From positions 354,524-418,523 of the forward strand of contig NZ_JAHDIU010000004.1 in assembly GCF_019891545.1 (NCBI RefSeq): DNA of 64,000 nucleotides, read 5' to 3'. The translations under genes and the position numbers were made by a program. The notes beneath the pieces were generated by a model, which had not been told where the DNA came from, searched no databases, and saw only the letters and a list, made by a program, of their open reading frames with translations. Positions within the stretch are counted from its first letter, which is position 1, and every line of letters starts with the position of its first letter. Positions 1 to 8,860 of the stretch are shown one piece after another. This stretch comes from Flavobacterium coralii (lineage in GTDB: Bacteria; Bacteroidota; Bacteroidia; Flavobacteriales; Flavobacteriaceae).

Positions 1-1087
1 CCTGATCATTTACAAAATCACGATTGGAAACATCTATCAATAAAACATTTAGCCCCGGTTGCGATTTTATATAATCAAGGTAGCCGCGATTTATTTTCTC
101 CAGATACTCCGGCTGGATGTCCTGTTCATAAGCACGTCCTCTTTTTTTAATATGCTGCAACAGCCTTTCGGTATTCTGGTACAGGTAAACATACAGGTCG
201 GGCTTAGGCATTTCTTTATAAATAATATCAAACAGCTTGCGGTACAAGCGGTATTCATCTTCGTTAAGAGTGACTTTAGAAAAAATGAGCGATTTAAAAA
301 TATGGTAATCGGCTACAATAAAATCCCTGAAAAGGTCAAACTGCGCCAAATCATCCGATAACTGATGGTAGCGGTCGGCCAGAAAAGCCATTTCCAGTGA
401 AAAGGCATAACGCTGCTGGTCTTTATAAAATTTGGGAAGGAAAGGGTTATCTGCAAAACGTTCTAATACAAGTTTTGCATTAAAGTCTTCTGCTATTTTA
501 CCCGAAAGGGTTGTTTTGCCGGCACCTATATTGCCCTCTATAGCCAGGTAGTTCATGGCAGAAAGGCTGTATTTCTTCAGCGGAAGCGCTAAAGAGCCCA
601 CTTTATTTATAGGGCTTTCGTCAGTCGATGCGCCTATGAGCTGCGTTATTGTTAAACCCGATACAGGGTGCTCCCACAGCGGCGCAACATCTTTTAGCGG
701 GTAAAGCACAAAACTACGCCCCTGCATACGCGGATGTGGCACCTGCAAGGTATCAGTTTGAAAAACCTCATCATTAAAAGCAATTATATCAATATCAATT
801 GTCCGTGAGGAGTAGCCACTCCCCTCCTGTCGCACACGGCCCGCATTATTTTCTGCTTCAAGTAATGCTGCTAGTAAATCCTCAGCCGTTTTTTGGGTAT
901 GGACGACAATGCAGCAGTTGTAAAAGTCGTCTCCGTTAAAGCCCCAGGCAGGAGTTTCATAAACAGCAGAGACACTTACCACAGTAGCGATATGGTGATG
1001 TATATACGCTATACAGGCTTCGAGGTTACCCTGCCTGTTGCCTATATTGCTGCCTAATGATAATATTACACGGTTTTGAAATTGCAT
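1..1087 (-). CDS. folK: Bifunctional FolK / deoxynucleoside kinase fusion (3' end off the window)
   Basis: The minus strand from the ATG at 1087 is open to the window edge (at least 362 codons). Residues 1-~150 match FolK (HPPK), which transfers pyrophosphate from ATP to 6-hydroxymethyl-dihydropterin in folate synthesis: LSLGSNIGNR near the start, SRTIDIDI, and PHPRMQGRSFVLYPL. After a short linker, MNYLAIEGNIGAGKTTL starts a deoxynucleoside kinase with P-loop and an ADRYH segment, for dNTP salvage. The join is in frame with no stop, so it is a real fusion; I recall this arrangement from other flavobacteria. The C-terminus is missing. It is divergent from sppA. Confidence 0.9.
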   Translation of the reverse strand, partial: MQFQNRVILSLGSNIGNRQGNLEACIAYIHHHIATVVSVSAVYETPAWGFNGDDFYNCCIVVHTQKTAEDLLAALLEAENNAGRVRQEGSGYSSRTIDIDIIAFNDEVFQTDTLQVPHPRMQGRSFVLYPLKDVAPLWEHPVSGLTITQLIGASTDESPINKVGSLALPLKKYSLSAMNYLAIEGNIGAGKTTLSGKIAEDFNAKLVLERFADNPFLPKFYKDQQRYAFSLEMAFLADRYHQLSDDLAQFDLFRDFIVADYHIFKSLIFSKVTLNEDEYRLYRKLFDIIYKEMPKPDLYVYLYQNTERLLQHIKKRGRAYEQDIQPEYLEKINRGYLDYIKSQPGLNVLLIDVSNRDFVNDQ

Positions 1088-1182
1088 AAGAATGCAAAAT
1101 AACTAAAAACAATTGGTAAACCTGCACCGGCAAACCGTAGTGTTGATAAATTTTAAAATCCTGTAATATAGTTATAGTTTAA

Positions 1183-1210
1183 TTGCAATGTAACATAATA
1201 CTTACTTTTG
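1183..1210 (+). promoter_or_regulatory. Bacteroidota-type promoter of sppA
   Basis: TTG at 1183-1185, a 17-base spacer, then TACTTTTG at 1203-1210, matching the flavobacterial consensus TTG-N17-23-TAnnTTTG. It lies 32 bases before the sppA ATG, which leaves room for a short leader. Motif match only. Confidence 0.6.
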
Positions 1211-1242
1211 CTACATATAGTAAAATTATAATTTAAAACAAG

Positions 1243-3015
1243 ATGCAGTTTTTAAAGAATGTACTTTCCACCATAGTGGGGCTATTTATGTTTTGCGTAA
1301 TAATGTTTTTTGTACTCATTATTATAGGCATTGCAGCCGGTGGCGGCGATAAGGATGTTGTCCAGGTAAAAGAAAATTCGGTAATAGAGCTGGATATAAG
1401 CAAAGTAAGCCAGGACTATGCGGGTATCTTTTACAGCGATGAGTTTGCTTTTCTTAACGAGGAGCGAACAGACGGTTTTACCGATGTGCTTAAAGCCATA
1501 GACGCCGCTAAAAAAGACGATAAAATAAAGGGCATTACCATAACCAACAGCTACAGCATGCTGGGCATGGCTCAAAACAAGGCACTACGGGACAGGCTGG
1601 TTGAGTTTAAGAAGTCAGGGAAATTTATAGTGGCCTATTCTGATACGTACACACAAGCTGACTACTACCTTAGCTCTGTTGCGGATACGATTTATATGAA
1701 CCCTGTTGCGGAGCTCGAGTTTAAAGGGCTATCCAGTGAGGTGATGTTCTTTAAAGACCTGCAGGAAAAGACGGGCATAAAGATGGAAGTAATCCGTCAC
1801 GGTAAATTTAAGGCTGCGGTAGAACCGTATTTAAGTAATGAAATGAGTCCGGAAAACCGCGAGCAGCTTACCACATTGCTTAACTCTATGTGGAACAGCG
1901 TGGTAACAGATATAGCTGAAAGCCGTAAAATACCGGCTGACAGCCTTAACAGTATAGCCAATAACCTTTCTGCGCGCACGCCTGAAATGGCAAAAGAGCG
2001 TGGCCTGGTAGATAAAATTGGTTATATAGACCAATTTCATGACGGGATTCGCAAGGCTTTGAAAATCAAAAAGGACGAAGAAATTAATACTGTTGACATC
2101 CTTGATTATGCCGAAGCAAACAAATTCAGCGATTTACTTAGCGGTGCAGATGATGTAATTGCGGTTGTATATGCACAGGGTGAAATTACAGGCGGCGAAG
2201 GCGGGATAAACAACATTGGCGAAATAGCCATGCGCGAGGCGCTAAAGACTGCTGCTGACGATGAAAATGTAAAAGCTATCGTACTCCGTGTAGATTCTCC
2301 GGGGGGCAGCGCACTGGCCTCTGAACTGATATGGAGGGATATTGAGCTTGCCAAGAAAAAGAAGCCTGTTGTGGTTTCTATGGGTAATCTTGCAGCATCG
2401 GGCGGTTATTATATTTCGTGCAATGCCAACAGGATTTTTACTGAACCAACCACCATTACAGGCTCTATTGGTGTGTTTGGGGTTCTGCCAAACTTTACTC
2501 AGCTAAGCAAAAACATAGGCATCCATACTGAGCAGGTAAACACGCATAAACATTCATCGGGCTACAGCCTTTTTACCCCGCTTGAAGAAGATACCCGCGA
2601 GGTAATACAGCAAAGCGTGGAAAGCGTTTATGATACTTTTATTACCCGCGTTGCCAACGGCAGGAAAATGACAAAAGAGCAGGTAGATGCCATGGGCCAG
2701 GGCCGCGTATGGTCGGGTACTGATGCGGTTAAGATTGGCCTTGCAGATGAGCTTGGCGGACTTGACGATGCTATAGCCTATGCAGCAAAGCTGGGCAAAA
2801 CCACCAGCTACACCACCAAAAATTACCCTGAATATGAAAGAAACCTTGAAGACCTGTTTGCCGGGCTTACCGGCATGCCGTTTGCCAAAACAAGAGAAGA
2901 GTTTATTGCTGAAGAAATTGGCGAAGAAAATTACAGGGTTATAGAGCGCATAAGGCGTGTAAGTAAATTAAGAGGTACACAGGTTATACTGCCTTATGAA
3001 ATAACCATCAGGTAA
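1243..3015 (+). CDS. sppA: Signal peptide peptidase SppA, 67K type
   Basis: 590 residues, the length of the double-domain E. coli-type SppA, a membrane-bound serine protease that degrades cleaved signal peptides and membrane fragments. One N-terminal membrane segment (about residues 7-31) is followed by two tandem S49 domains. The Ser/Lys dyad is visible: the lysine lies in RHGKFKAAVEPY (K188 or K190) and the serine is S386 in MGNLAASGGYYIS. The ATG at 1243 directly precedes the membrane anchor. It probably has its own promoter at 1183-1210. An AsmA-like gene follows after 56 bases and may be co-transcribed. Confidence 0.93.
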   Translation: MQFLKNVLSTIVGLFMFCVIMFFVLIIIGIAAGGGDKDVVQVKENSVIELDISKVSQDYAGIFYSDEFAFLNEERTDGFTDVLKAIDAAKKDDKIKGITITNSYSMLGMAQNKALRDRLVEFKKSGKFIVAYSDTYTQADYYLSSVADTIYMNPVAELEFKGLSSEVMFFKDLQEKTGIKMEVIRHGKFKAAVEPYLSNEMSPENREQLTTLLNSMWNSVVTDIAESRKIPADSLNSIANNLSARTPEMAKERGLVDKIGYIDQFHDGIRKALKIKKDEEINTVDILDYAEANKFSDLLSGADDVIAVVYAQGEITGGEGGINNIGEIAMREALKTAADDENVKAIVLRVDSPGGSALASELIWRDIELAKKKKPVVVSMGNLAASGGYYISCNANRIFTEPTTITGSIGVFGVLPNFTQLSKNIGIHTEQVNTHKHSSGYSLFTPLEEDTREVIQQSVESVYDTFITRVANGRKMTKEQVDAMGQGRVWSGTDAVKIGLADELGGLDDAIAYAAKLGKTTSYTTKNYPEYERNLEDLFAGLTGMPFAKTREEFIAEEIGEENYRVIERIRRVSKLRGTQVILPYEITIR

Positions 3016-3071
3016 CACACGTTATATACTTTGCAGCTTTCTTTGTATATTTATAGCAAACGATAAGAACC

Positions 3072-5738
3072 ATGGTTAAGAAAATATTAAAGTGGACCGG
3101 CATAATACTGCTGGTCCTTATCATTCTGTTGGCCGCAGCGCCGTTCATTTTTAAGGATAAAATAAAATCGATGGTAACCAAGGCTATTAACGAGCAGGTA
3201 GATGCTACTGTAGCTTTTGAAGATGTGAGCCTGAGCCTGTTCCGCGATTTCCCTATGGCAAGCGTGCAGATAGAAAAGCTTAGCGTTATCAACAAGGCCC
3301 CTTTTGAAGGTGACACACTTGTTTATATGGGCGAGGTAAACCTGAGCATGTCTTTAAAAGAACTTTTTAAAAGCGAAGGTGAAGCCATGAGCCTTGAATA
3401 CCTTGCCACTAAAGACGGTGTTGTGAACATTCTTTTTAATGAAGACGGTTTGGGTAATTTTGATATTGCCCTGAAAAACCAGGAAGAAAAGCCTGCCGAT
3501 GAATCTTCTGAAAGCAAGCCGTTTGCTTTGGACATGAAAGACTATAAAGTAGAGAACCTCCGCTTCCGGTATTTTGATGCCCGCTCTAAAATCAATATGG
3601 TGATAGACAGCCTGTACCATGAGGGGCACGGCAACTTTGAGCAAAGTAAACTGGACCTTGATACAGAAACCACAGCCAACCTTACGCTGGATATGGATAA
3701 AACCAACTACATGCGTAATGTGAAACTGAAACTGGATGCGGTACTGGGGCTTGACCTTGAAAACAGCATTTATACATTTAAAGAAAATAAGGCATTTATA
3801 AACAAAATGCCGCTTGAGTTTGACGGCAGCCTTGCGCTAAGGGAAGAAGGGCAGCTTTTTGACCTTACTTTTAAAACGCCTACATCATCCTTCAGTAACT
3901 TTTTAGCGCTTATACCACAGGCTTATGCCGGAAGTATAGAATCGGTTAAAACCGAAGGTGACTTTACCATAAATGGAAAGGTTAACGGCATGTACAGTGA
4001 TACTACCGTACCTAAATTCAACATTGCCATAGCTTCTAACAATGCCTCGTTCAAATATCCTGACCTGCCAAAATCAGTTCAGGATATTGTTATCGATACT
4101 AAAATTATAAACGAAACAGGTATATTAAACGATACATATATCAATCTTGATAAGCTGTCATTCCGCATAGACCGGGATGTATTTGATGCCAGGGCTACCA
4201 TTAAAAATGTCGTTGAAAACGCTTTGGTAGCAGCCGACCTTAAAGGCACTATAAACCTGGGCAGTTTAGGGCAGGCTTATCCTGTAGATGTAGATGTACC
4301 GCTTACGGGAATACTTAGAGCAGATGTATCTACCAAATTTGATATGCAGGCTGTAGAGAAAAGTGAATATGAAAAGATAGACAACAGGGGTAGCATCAGT
4401 ATTTCTGGTGTCACTTATTCTGGTGATGCATTGCCAAAGCCTGTTAAAATTGCAAAGGCCGACCTTCAGTTTAACCCAAGCCGCGTAAACCTTAGCCAGT
4501 TTACAGCTACAACAGGCGCTTCGGACATGGCGCTAAGCGGAACATTGGATAACTTTTATGGTTTCATGTTTAAAGACCAGGTGCTTAAAGGTAATTTCAG
4601 CATGAAGTCGGACAAGTTAGTTGTTTCCGATTTTATGGCACCTGAACCTGCAACAAAACCTGCTGAAACTAAAAAGGCAGCCGATACTAAACCTGCTGCC
4701 ACAACCGGCGAAAGTGTAAAAATTCCTGCTTTTTTAGATTGTACTATAGCAGCACAGGCCAATACTGTAGTGTATGATAACCTGAACATGAAAAATGTTT
4801 CGGGTAAAATGATTATTAAAGATGAAGCTGTAAACATACAGAACCTTAAAACAAATATGTTTGAGGGGCTTATTACTGCTAATGGTACTGTTTCTACCAA
4901 GGGAAAAGTGCCTGTGTTCAATATGGATTTAGGCCTTAATAAAGTAGATATACCGCAGGCTTTTACCCAGATAACCATGCTAAAATCTATAGCGCCGATA
5001 GCGGAGGTTATTACCGGAAGGCTTAATACGGATATTAGCGTTTCGGGTAACTTAGACCCTAAAGAAATGACACCCGACCTTAAAACCCTTACCGGAAGCC
5101 TTGCCGGGCAACTGCTTAATACAGGTGTTAAAGCCGATAACTCGAAGTTATTGAGCACGCTTGACAGCAACGTGAAATTCATAGATTTTGACAAGCTAAA
5201 GCTGGACAACCTAAAAGCTAATATGACATTTAATGACGGAAAGGTAAACATTAAGCCAATAGACTTTAAGTACCAAGACATTCCGATACAGGTAAGCGGG
5301 CAGCACGGTTTTGACCAGAGCATGAGCTATAATGTTACTTTTGATGTTCCTGCAAAGTATCTGGGTAATGATGTCAATAAGCTATTGAATTCTTTAGGCA
5401 GCGCAGAAGCGAATAAGATATCGGTGCCTGTAACGGCTGTACTTACCGGTAGCTTTAATAACCCTAAAGTAAGTACCGACCTTTCTAAGACCGTTACCAC
5501 ACTTACACAGCAACTGCTACAGCAGCAAAAAGAAAAGCTGATAAACAAAGGAAAAGAGCAACTTGGTAATAAGCTTCAGGACCTTATCGGCGGCAATAAG
5601 AACAGCTCTGACACTACAAAAGCGACAATACCTACTACTAAAGAGGAAGTTAAAGAAGAGGTTAAAAAACAAGCCGAAGATAAAGTTAAAGGGGCCGTAA
5701 GAGACCTATTTAATCGCAACAAAAAAGATAAAAATTAG
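3072..5738 (+). CDS. AsmA-like envelope protein
   Basis: 888 residues with an N-terminal membrane anchor (about residues 3-28, KKILKWTGIILLVLIIL region), then a long beta-rich body of the AsmA type (FPMASVQIEKLSVINKAPFEGDTL is characteristic). A C-terminal AsmA_2-like region is followed by a Lys/Glu-rich helical tail. AsmA-family proteins are thought to bridge inner and outer membrane and help lipid transport or outer-membrane assembly; the substrate here is unknown. A Thr/Lys/Ala-rich linker near residues 520-545 (KPAETKKAADTKPA) separates two halves. A strong terminator follows. Confidence 0.85.
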   Translation: MVKKILKWTGIILLVLIILLAAAPFIFKDKIKSMVTKAINEQVDATVAFEDVSLSLFRDFPMASVQIEKLSVINKAPFEGDTLVYMGEVNLSMSLKELFKSEGEAMSLEYLATKDGVVNILFNEDGLGNFDIALKNQEEKPADESSESKPFALDMKDYKVENLRFRYFDARSKINMVIDSLYHEGHGNFEQSKLDLDTETTANLTLDMDKTNYMRNVKLKLDAVLGLDLENSIYTFKENKAFINKMPLEFDGSLALREEGQLFDLTFKTPTSSFSNFLALIPQAYAGSIESVKTEGDFTINGKVNGMYSDTTVPKFNIAIASNNASFKYPDLPKSVQDIVIDTKIINETGILNDTYINLDKLSFRIDRDVFDARATIKNVVENALVAADLKGTINLGSLGQAYPVDVDVPLTGILRADVSTKFDMQAVEKSEYEKIDNRGSISISGVTYSGDALPKPVKIAKADLQFNPSRVNLSQFTATTGASDMALSGTLDNFYGFMFKDQVLKGNFSMKSDKLVVSDFMAPEPATKPAETKKAADTKPAATTGESVKIPAFLDCTIAAQANTVVYDNLNMKNVSGKMIIKDEAVNIQNLKTNMFEGLITANGTVSTKGKVPVFNMDLGLNKVDIPQAFTQITMLKSIAPIAEVITGRLNTDISVSGNLDPKEMTPDLKTLTGSLAGQLLNTGVKADNSKLLSTLDSNVKFIDFDKLKLDNLKANMTFNDGKVNIKPIDFKYQDIPIQVSGQHGFDQSMSYNVTFDVPAKYLGNDVNKLLNSLGSAEANKISVPVTAVLTGSFNNPKVSTDLSKTVTTLTQQLLQQQKEKLINKGKEQLGNKLQDLIGGNKNSSDTTKATIPTTKEEVKEEVKKQAEDKVKGAVRDLFNRNKKDKN

Positions 5739-5765
5739 CCTGTCTAAAAGATTGATCAATATGAT

Positions 5766-5798
5766 AAATCCCCTGTTAAATCAAAGCAGGGGATTTTT
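5766..5798 (+). terminator. Rho-independent terminator after the asmA-like gene
   Basis: Ten-base perfect stem AAATCCCCTG (5766-5775) with CAGGGGATTT (5787-5796), followed by T's. It lies 27 bases after the stop. Confidence 0.85.
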
Positions 5799-5953
5799 AT
5801 TATCATCTGCTTATACTATCCTAACGAAGTAAATCTATATTTTGAAGCATAAATCCTATTGGATAAAATCACTACAGGCTGAATATAGTTTATTATAGGT
5901 ATAAAGCTAATTACTTATAACTGTAATGAATAAAAGGCTCTATAATAGCAAAT

Positions 5954-5983
5954 AAAAAAAGGCTGCCATGAAAATGACAGCCT
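5954..5983 (-). terminator. Terminator of the T9SS protein gene at 6009-7025
   Basis: On the minus strand AGGCTGTCAT and ATGGCAGCCT pair with one G-T wobble around a 4-base loop, followed by a T-run. It lies about 25 bases past the stop. Confidence 0.8.
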
Positions 5984-6008
5984 CTTGTTATAAGTATAGA
6001 TATCTAAA

Positions 6009-7025
6009 TTATTTTACTACAAGTTTTTTAGTAGCTGTTTTGCCTTCTTCAGTAACTTTAACAATGTAAACACCAGAAGTTAGCGCAGACACGTTAACAG
6101 TACCATTAATAACCTGAGCAGTTAAAACCTGCTTACCTAATACATCATAAACAGCAACTGTTTTATCAGCGTTGTTATCAGATGTAATGTTAAGCACATT
6201 ACCTGTTAATGGGTTAGGATATACTTTTAAGCCTGCAATGTTGTTTTGATTGAGGCTGTTAGTAGCGGCAGGAGTTACATCTTCCCATGCAGTGCTAACC
6301 CTTATTTCGTCAATTTCTATATTACCAGTACCTGTGGTAGTAGTTCCACCCTGCCTGATAGCAAATCCCATAATTGTTTCAGCAGCACTTTGTGTACCTG
6401 TATTATTAGTAACATCAGCAGCAAATTCTGCCTGACCTAATGCAGGGTTAACCCACATGCTTGCTGTATTGTTTTCTAAAGTATGCTTAACAACAATCAG
6501 GTAAGTAGTGTTAACTAAATACTCAACATTTATGTATGTGGGAGTAGCACTACCACCACCACTGTTAAGAATACCAAAGTTAACCGTGTTATCGCCAGCT
6601 CCTTTCTTGATATATACCCTTCCATATAAGCCACTAACACCGCTTGAGCCTACTGTTTCAGTAACACTTAAAAAATAATCTCCGCTTACAGCAGCATTAT
6701 CATGTAAACCTTCAGTATTTTGTACTTTAACTAAAGCTGAGTAATACACCACACTTGTAGCAGCTTCTGCAAGAGGTTTATTAACGTCTTCATTCTGCCC
6801 TGAAGCTATCGCAATCCTGTTACCTGAAGATGCAGGGAAACCTGTATATGATAAGCTATTGCCATTGTCAGAAGTTGTTTCAAGAATAACAAGCTGGTCA
6901 GCAGTTCCACTGTGGGTTGTCCAGCCGTTGGTACTTAATGTACCTGTTCCTGTAAAAGAGTCGAATGTTTGTCCGAAAGACAAACCTGCTACCAATAATA
7001 AAGATAAAGAGTAAAATTTTTTCAT
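6009..7025 (-). CDS. Secreted protein with T9SS type A sorting domain
   Basis: 338 residues. The N-terminus MKKFYSLSLLLVAGLSFGQ is a Sec signal peptide. Residues ~20-260 form a beta-rich, Ser/Thr/Gly-rich domain resembling a lectin- or laminin-like jellyroll, which I cannot assign to a named family. The last ~75 residues are a T9SS type A sorting domain (YPNPLTGNVLNITS, VYDVLGKQVL, GVYIVKVTEEG, ending KKLVVK) that directs export across the outer membrane and is normally removed. The domain is nearly the same as that of the protein at 34601-35539. It has its own terminator and is the most distal gene of the minus-strand group below the TonB receptor. Confidence 0.85.
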   Translation of the reverse strand: MKKFYSLSLLLVAGLSFGQTFDSFTGTGTLSTNGWTTHSGTADQLVILETTSDNGNSLSYTGFPASSGNRIAIASGQNEDVNKPLAEAATSVVYYSALVKVQNTEGLHDNAAVSGDYFLSVTETVGSSGVSGLYGRVYIKKGAGDNTVNFGILNSGGGSATPTYINVEYLVNTTYLIVVKHTLENNTASMWVNPALGQAEFAADVTNNTGTQSAAETIMGFAIRQGGTTTTGTGNIEIDEIRVSTAWEDVTPAATNSLNQNNIAGLKVYPNPLTGNVLNITSDNNADKTVAVYDVLGKQVLTAQVINGTVNVSALTSGVYIVKVTEEGKTATKKLVVK

Positions 7026-7158
7026 ACTGTTTCGATTTTAAATTGTTCTTACTTTCAGTAAACAAATATAAAAACAAAAAAGTAAAGCAGGAAAAAACTT
7101 AAACTAAAATTAAGATTGTATTAAGAGTGATTTATAATCTCAGGCAAAAACATTACAA

Positions 7159-7500
7159 CTACTTAACTATCAGCTTTCGTGTTGCTGAAGCATCACCTTC
7201 TTTAACTTTGATAATATACACACCAGGAGTAAGCGATGCAATATTAAGTTCTTTGCCTGTAATACTGGCCTGTAATATCTTTTTACCAAGCACATCATAA
7301 ACTTCTACATCTTTAGACTGCATGTTTTTAGATGTAATATATATCCTGTCAGCACTCACCGGGTTAGGATAAATGTTTAACCCTTCGATGGTTTGAGAAC
7401 CACCGCCATTAGCTGTTGATCCTTTATTTTCCTGGGCTGAAGCACCAAGTGTAAAAAGGAAAAACAGTAGTAAGGTGATATAAAAGTATTTTTTCTTCAT
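7159..7500 (-). CDS. Mini secreted protein: signal peptide plus T9SS sorting domain only
   Basis: The best start is the ATG at 7500, which puts a signal peptide (MKKKYFYITLLLFFLFTLGASAQ) at the N-terminus; a longer reading frame opens 13 codons upstream but would bury the signal. Of 113 residues, about 23 are signal, about 17 are linker (ENKGSTANGGGSQTIEG), and the rest is a complete type A sorting domain (IYPNPVSADRIYITS, VYDVLGKKIL, GVYIIKVKEG, ending RKLIVK). There is no cargo domain. It may be a decayed T9SS substrate or a genuine tiny exported peptide. The GSTANGG string also occurs in the T9SS protein at 34601-35539. Confidence 0.75.
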   Translation of the reverse strand: MKKKYFYITLLLFFLFTLGASAQENKGSTANGGGSQTIEGLNIYPNPVSADRIYITSKNMQSKDVEVYDVLGKKILQASITGKELNIASLTPGVYIIKVKEGDASATRKLIVK

Positions 7501-7550
7501 GCTGATGATTGATTTGGTAAATATATAAAATAATTTCAAATATTATACCA

Positions 7551-7583
7551 AAAAAACATCTGCCTTTTGAGCAGATGTTTTTT
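7551..7583. terminator. Terminator after the beta-helix lipoprotein gene
   Basis: Perfect 13-base stem AAAAAACATCTGC (7551-7563) / GCAGATGTTTTTT (7571-7583) with a 7-base loop. On the minus strand it ends the lipoprotein transcript; it is symmetric enough to work in both directions. It makes the mini protein gene at 7159-7500 a separate unit or dependent on read-through. Confidence 0.8.
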
Positions 7584-7610
7584 AATATATCTTTATGACA
7601 ATCAGACTGA

Positions 7611-8774
7611 TTAGAAAGAATAACCTGTCCAACCAAATACTGTAGCGTCAGCACCTGTGTTAGTAGTACCTTCAGTAATTGTAGCACCACCAACTGTAGT
7701 GTTTTTAACAGCTCCGCCTGCAAGGCTTGAATCTACAGTATAGTTGATTGTAGTAGCATCGTTAGCATCACCAGCTGAATCTCTAAGATCGATAAGGTCG
7801 CTTACAACAACACCAGCACCAAACTTAGCATAGAAGTTATTGATAGTAGCAGTTGCACCCCTTCTAACTTTGATAACGTCAACCATTGTAGCATCTGAAG
7901 CAGCTGCATTGTTGATTATAGTCATACCATTTACAGTAAAGTTAGACTGGTTGATATCAGTTGGAGACAAACCGTCAAGGTTACCGTCAGCTTCAATACC
8001 CCTTGGATCAGAAGTTACAGCAAGGTAACCTGCTTCACGAACACCATAAGCATTTGTTATAGTACCGGTGTAACCCTGAGAAAAGTCGAACATATCATCT
8101 GTACAGTTTACAACAAGTATGTTAGAAGCATTTACAGTACCACCAAAAAATTCGATAGCATCGTCATCACCAGCTTTAATCATGATGTTGCTTAGGGTTG
8201 TACCACTACCAACACCGTTTAGTGTAAGGCCATTGTGCTCAGCACCATCGTCAATCCTTGCACCAGTATATTCTATAACAACATAGTCAAGTATACCAGA
8301 GTTGTCAGTTGCATTGTTACCACCAAAAAGGATAGCAGTGTTTATCTCTGTTGGAGCTTCGCTAACTGCACCATCCTGACGGCTGATTGGAGCACTACCG
8401 TTAATAATTACACCACCCCAGTCACCAGCAGCAGGAGTAGCTGCATCAGAAGTGAAGGTAATAGGAGCATCAGCAGTACCGTCAGCAATAATTTTACCAC
8501 CACGCTCTACTAATACATATACGCCTGTACCACCTGCAATAGCTTTGATTGTAGTTCCGGCAGGTATTGTAAGGGTTGCACCATTTCTAACAATAAGCGC
8601 ACCTGTTAAAGTATACTCTACATCAGCATCAAGAGTCATGTCTTGTGTAACGTTACCTGCAAGGTTTTGCTCAGTGTCAGGATTTGTGTTGTTGTTGTTT
8701 GAATCGTCATCACTAGAGCAGCTTGCAAATACAAGAGCTGCAGCAGCTAACATAGATAAGAATTTTGCTTTCAT
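7611..8774 (-). CDS. Beta-helix lipoprotein, probably surface-exposed
   Basis: 387 residues. A lipoprotein signal ends at Cys19 (VFASC), directly followed by SSDDDS then an Asn-rich linker. Acidic residues just after the cysteine match the lipoprotein export signal described for Bacteroidota surface lipoproteins. The remainder is a repetitive beta-rich sequence typical of right-handed beta-helices (ALIVRNGATLTIPAGTTI, GGVIINGSAPIS, GLTLNGVGSGTTLSNI). No catalytic motif was recognised. It lies 86 bases downstream of a TonB-dependent receptor on the same strand with no terminator between, so the two probably form an operon and a functional pair, as TonB receptors often have a partner lipoprotein. 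Ligand unknown. Confidence 0.8.
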   Translation of the reverse strand: MKAKFLSMLAAAALVFASCSSDDDSNNNNTNPDTEQNLAGNVTQDMTLDADVEYTLTGALIVRNGATLTIPAGTTIKAIAGGTGVYVLVERGGKIIADGTADAPITFTSDAATPAAGDWGGVIINGSAPISRQDGAVSEAPTEINTAILFGGNNATDNSGILDYVVIEYTGARIDDGAEHNGLTLNGVGSGTTLSNIMIKAGDDDAIEFFGGTVNASNILVVNCTDDMFDFSQGYTGTITNAYGVREAGYLAVTSDPRGIEADGNLDGLSPTDINQSNFTVNGMTIINNAAASDATMVDVIKVRRGATATINNFYAKFGAGVVVSDLIDLRDSAGDANDATTINYTVDSSLAGGAVKNTTVGGATITEGTTNTGADATVFGWTGYSF

Positions 8775-8860
8775 TTTTAAATAATTAAATTGTGTTATTT
8801 ATCGATTGCAAAGCAACAGTTGTTATTTAAACAAACCGTGTGCTTAATATTAACTAATGG

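Noticed and set aside
59-361. 100-codon plus-strand frame at the left edge
   Set aside because: Antisense to the deoxynucleoside kinase part of the FolK fusion, which is open and motif-bearing.
4556-5323. 255-codon minus-strand frame inside the asmA-like gene
   Set aside because: Antisense shadow of a well-supported coding frame; low-complexity Ser/Leu/Val-rich translation, no domain or plausible start.
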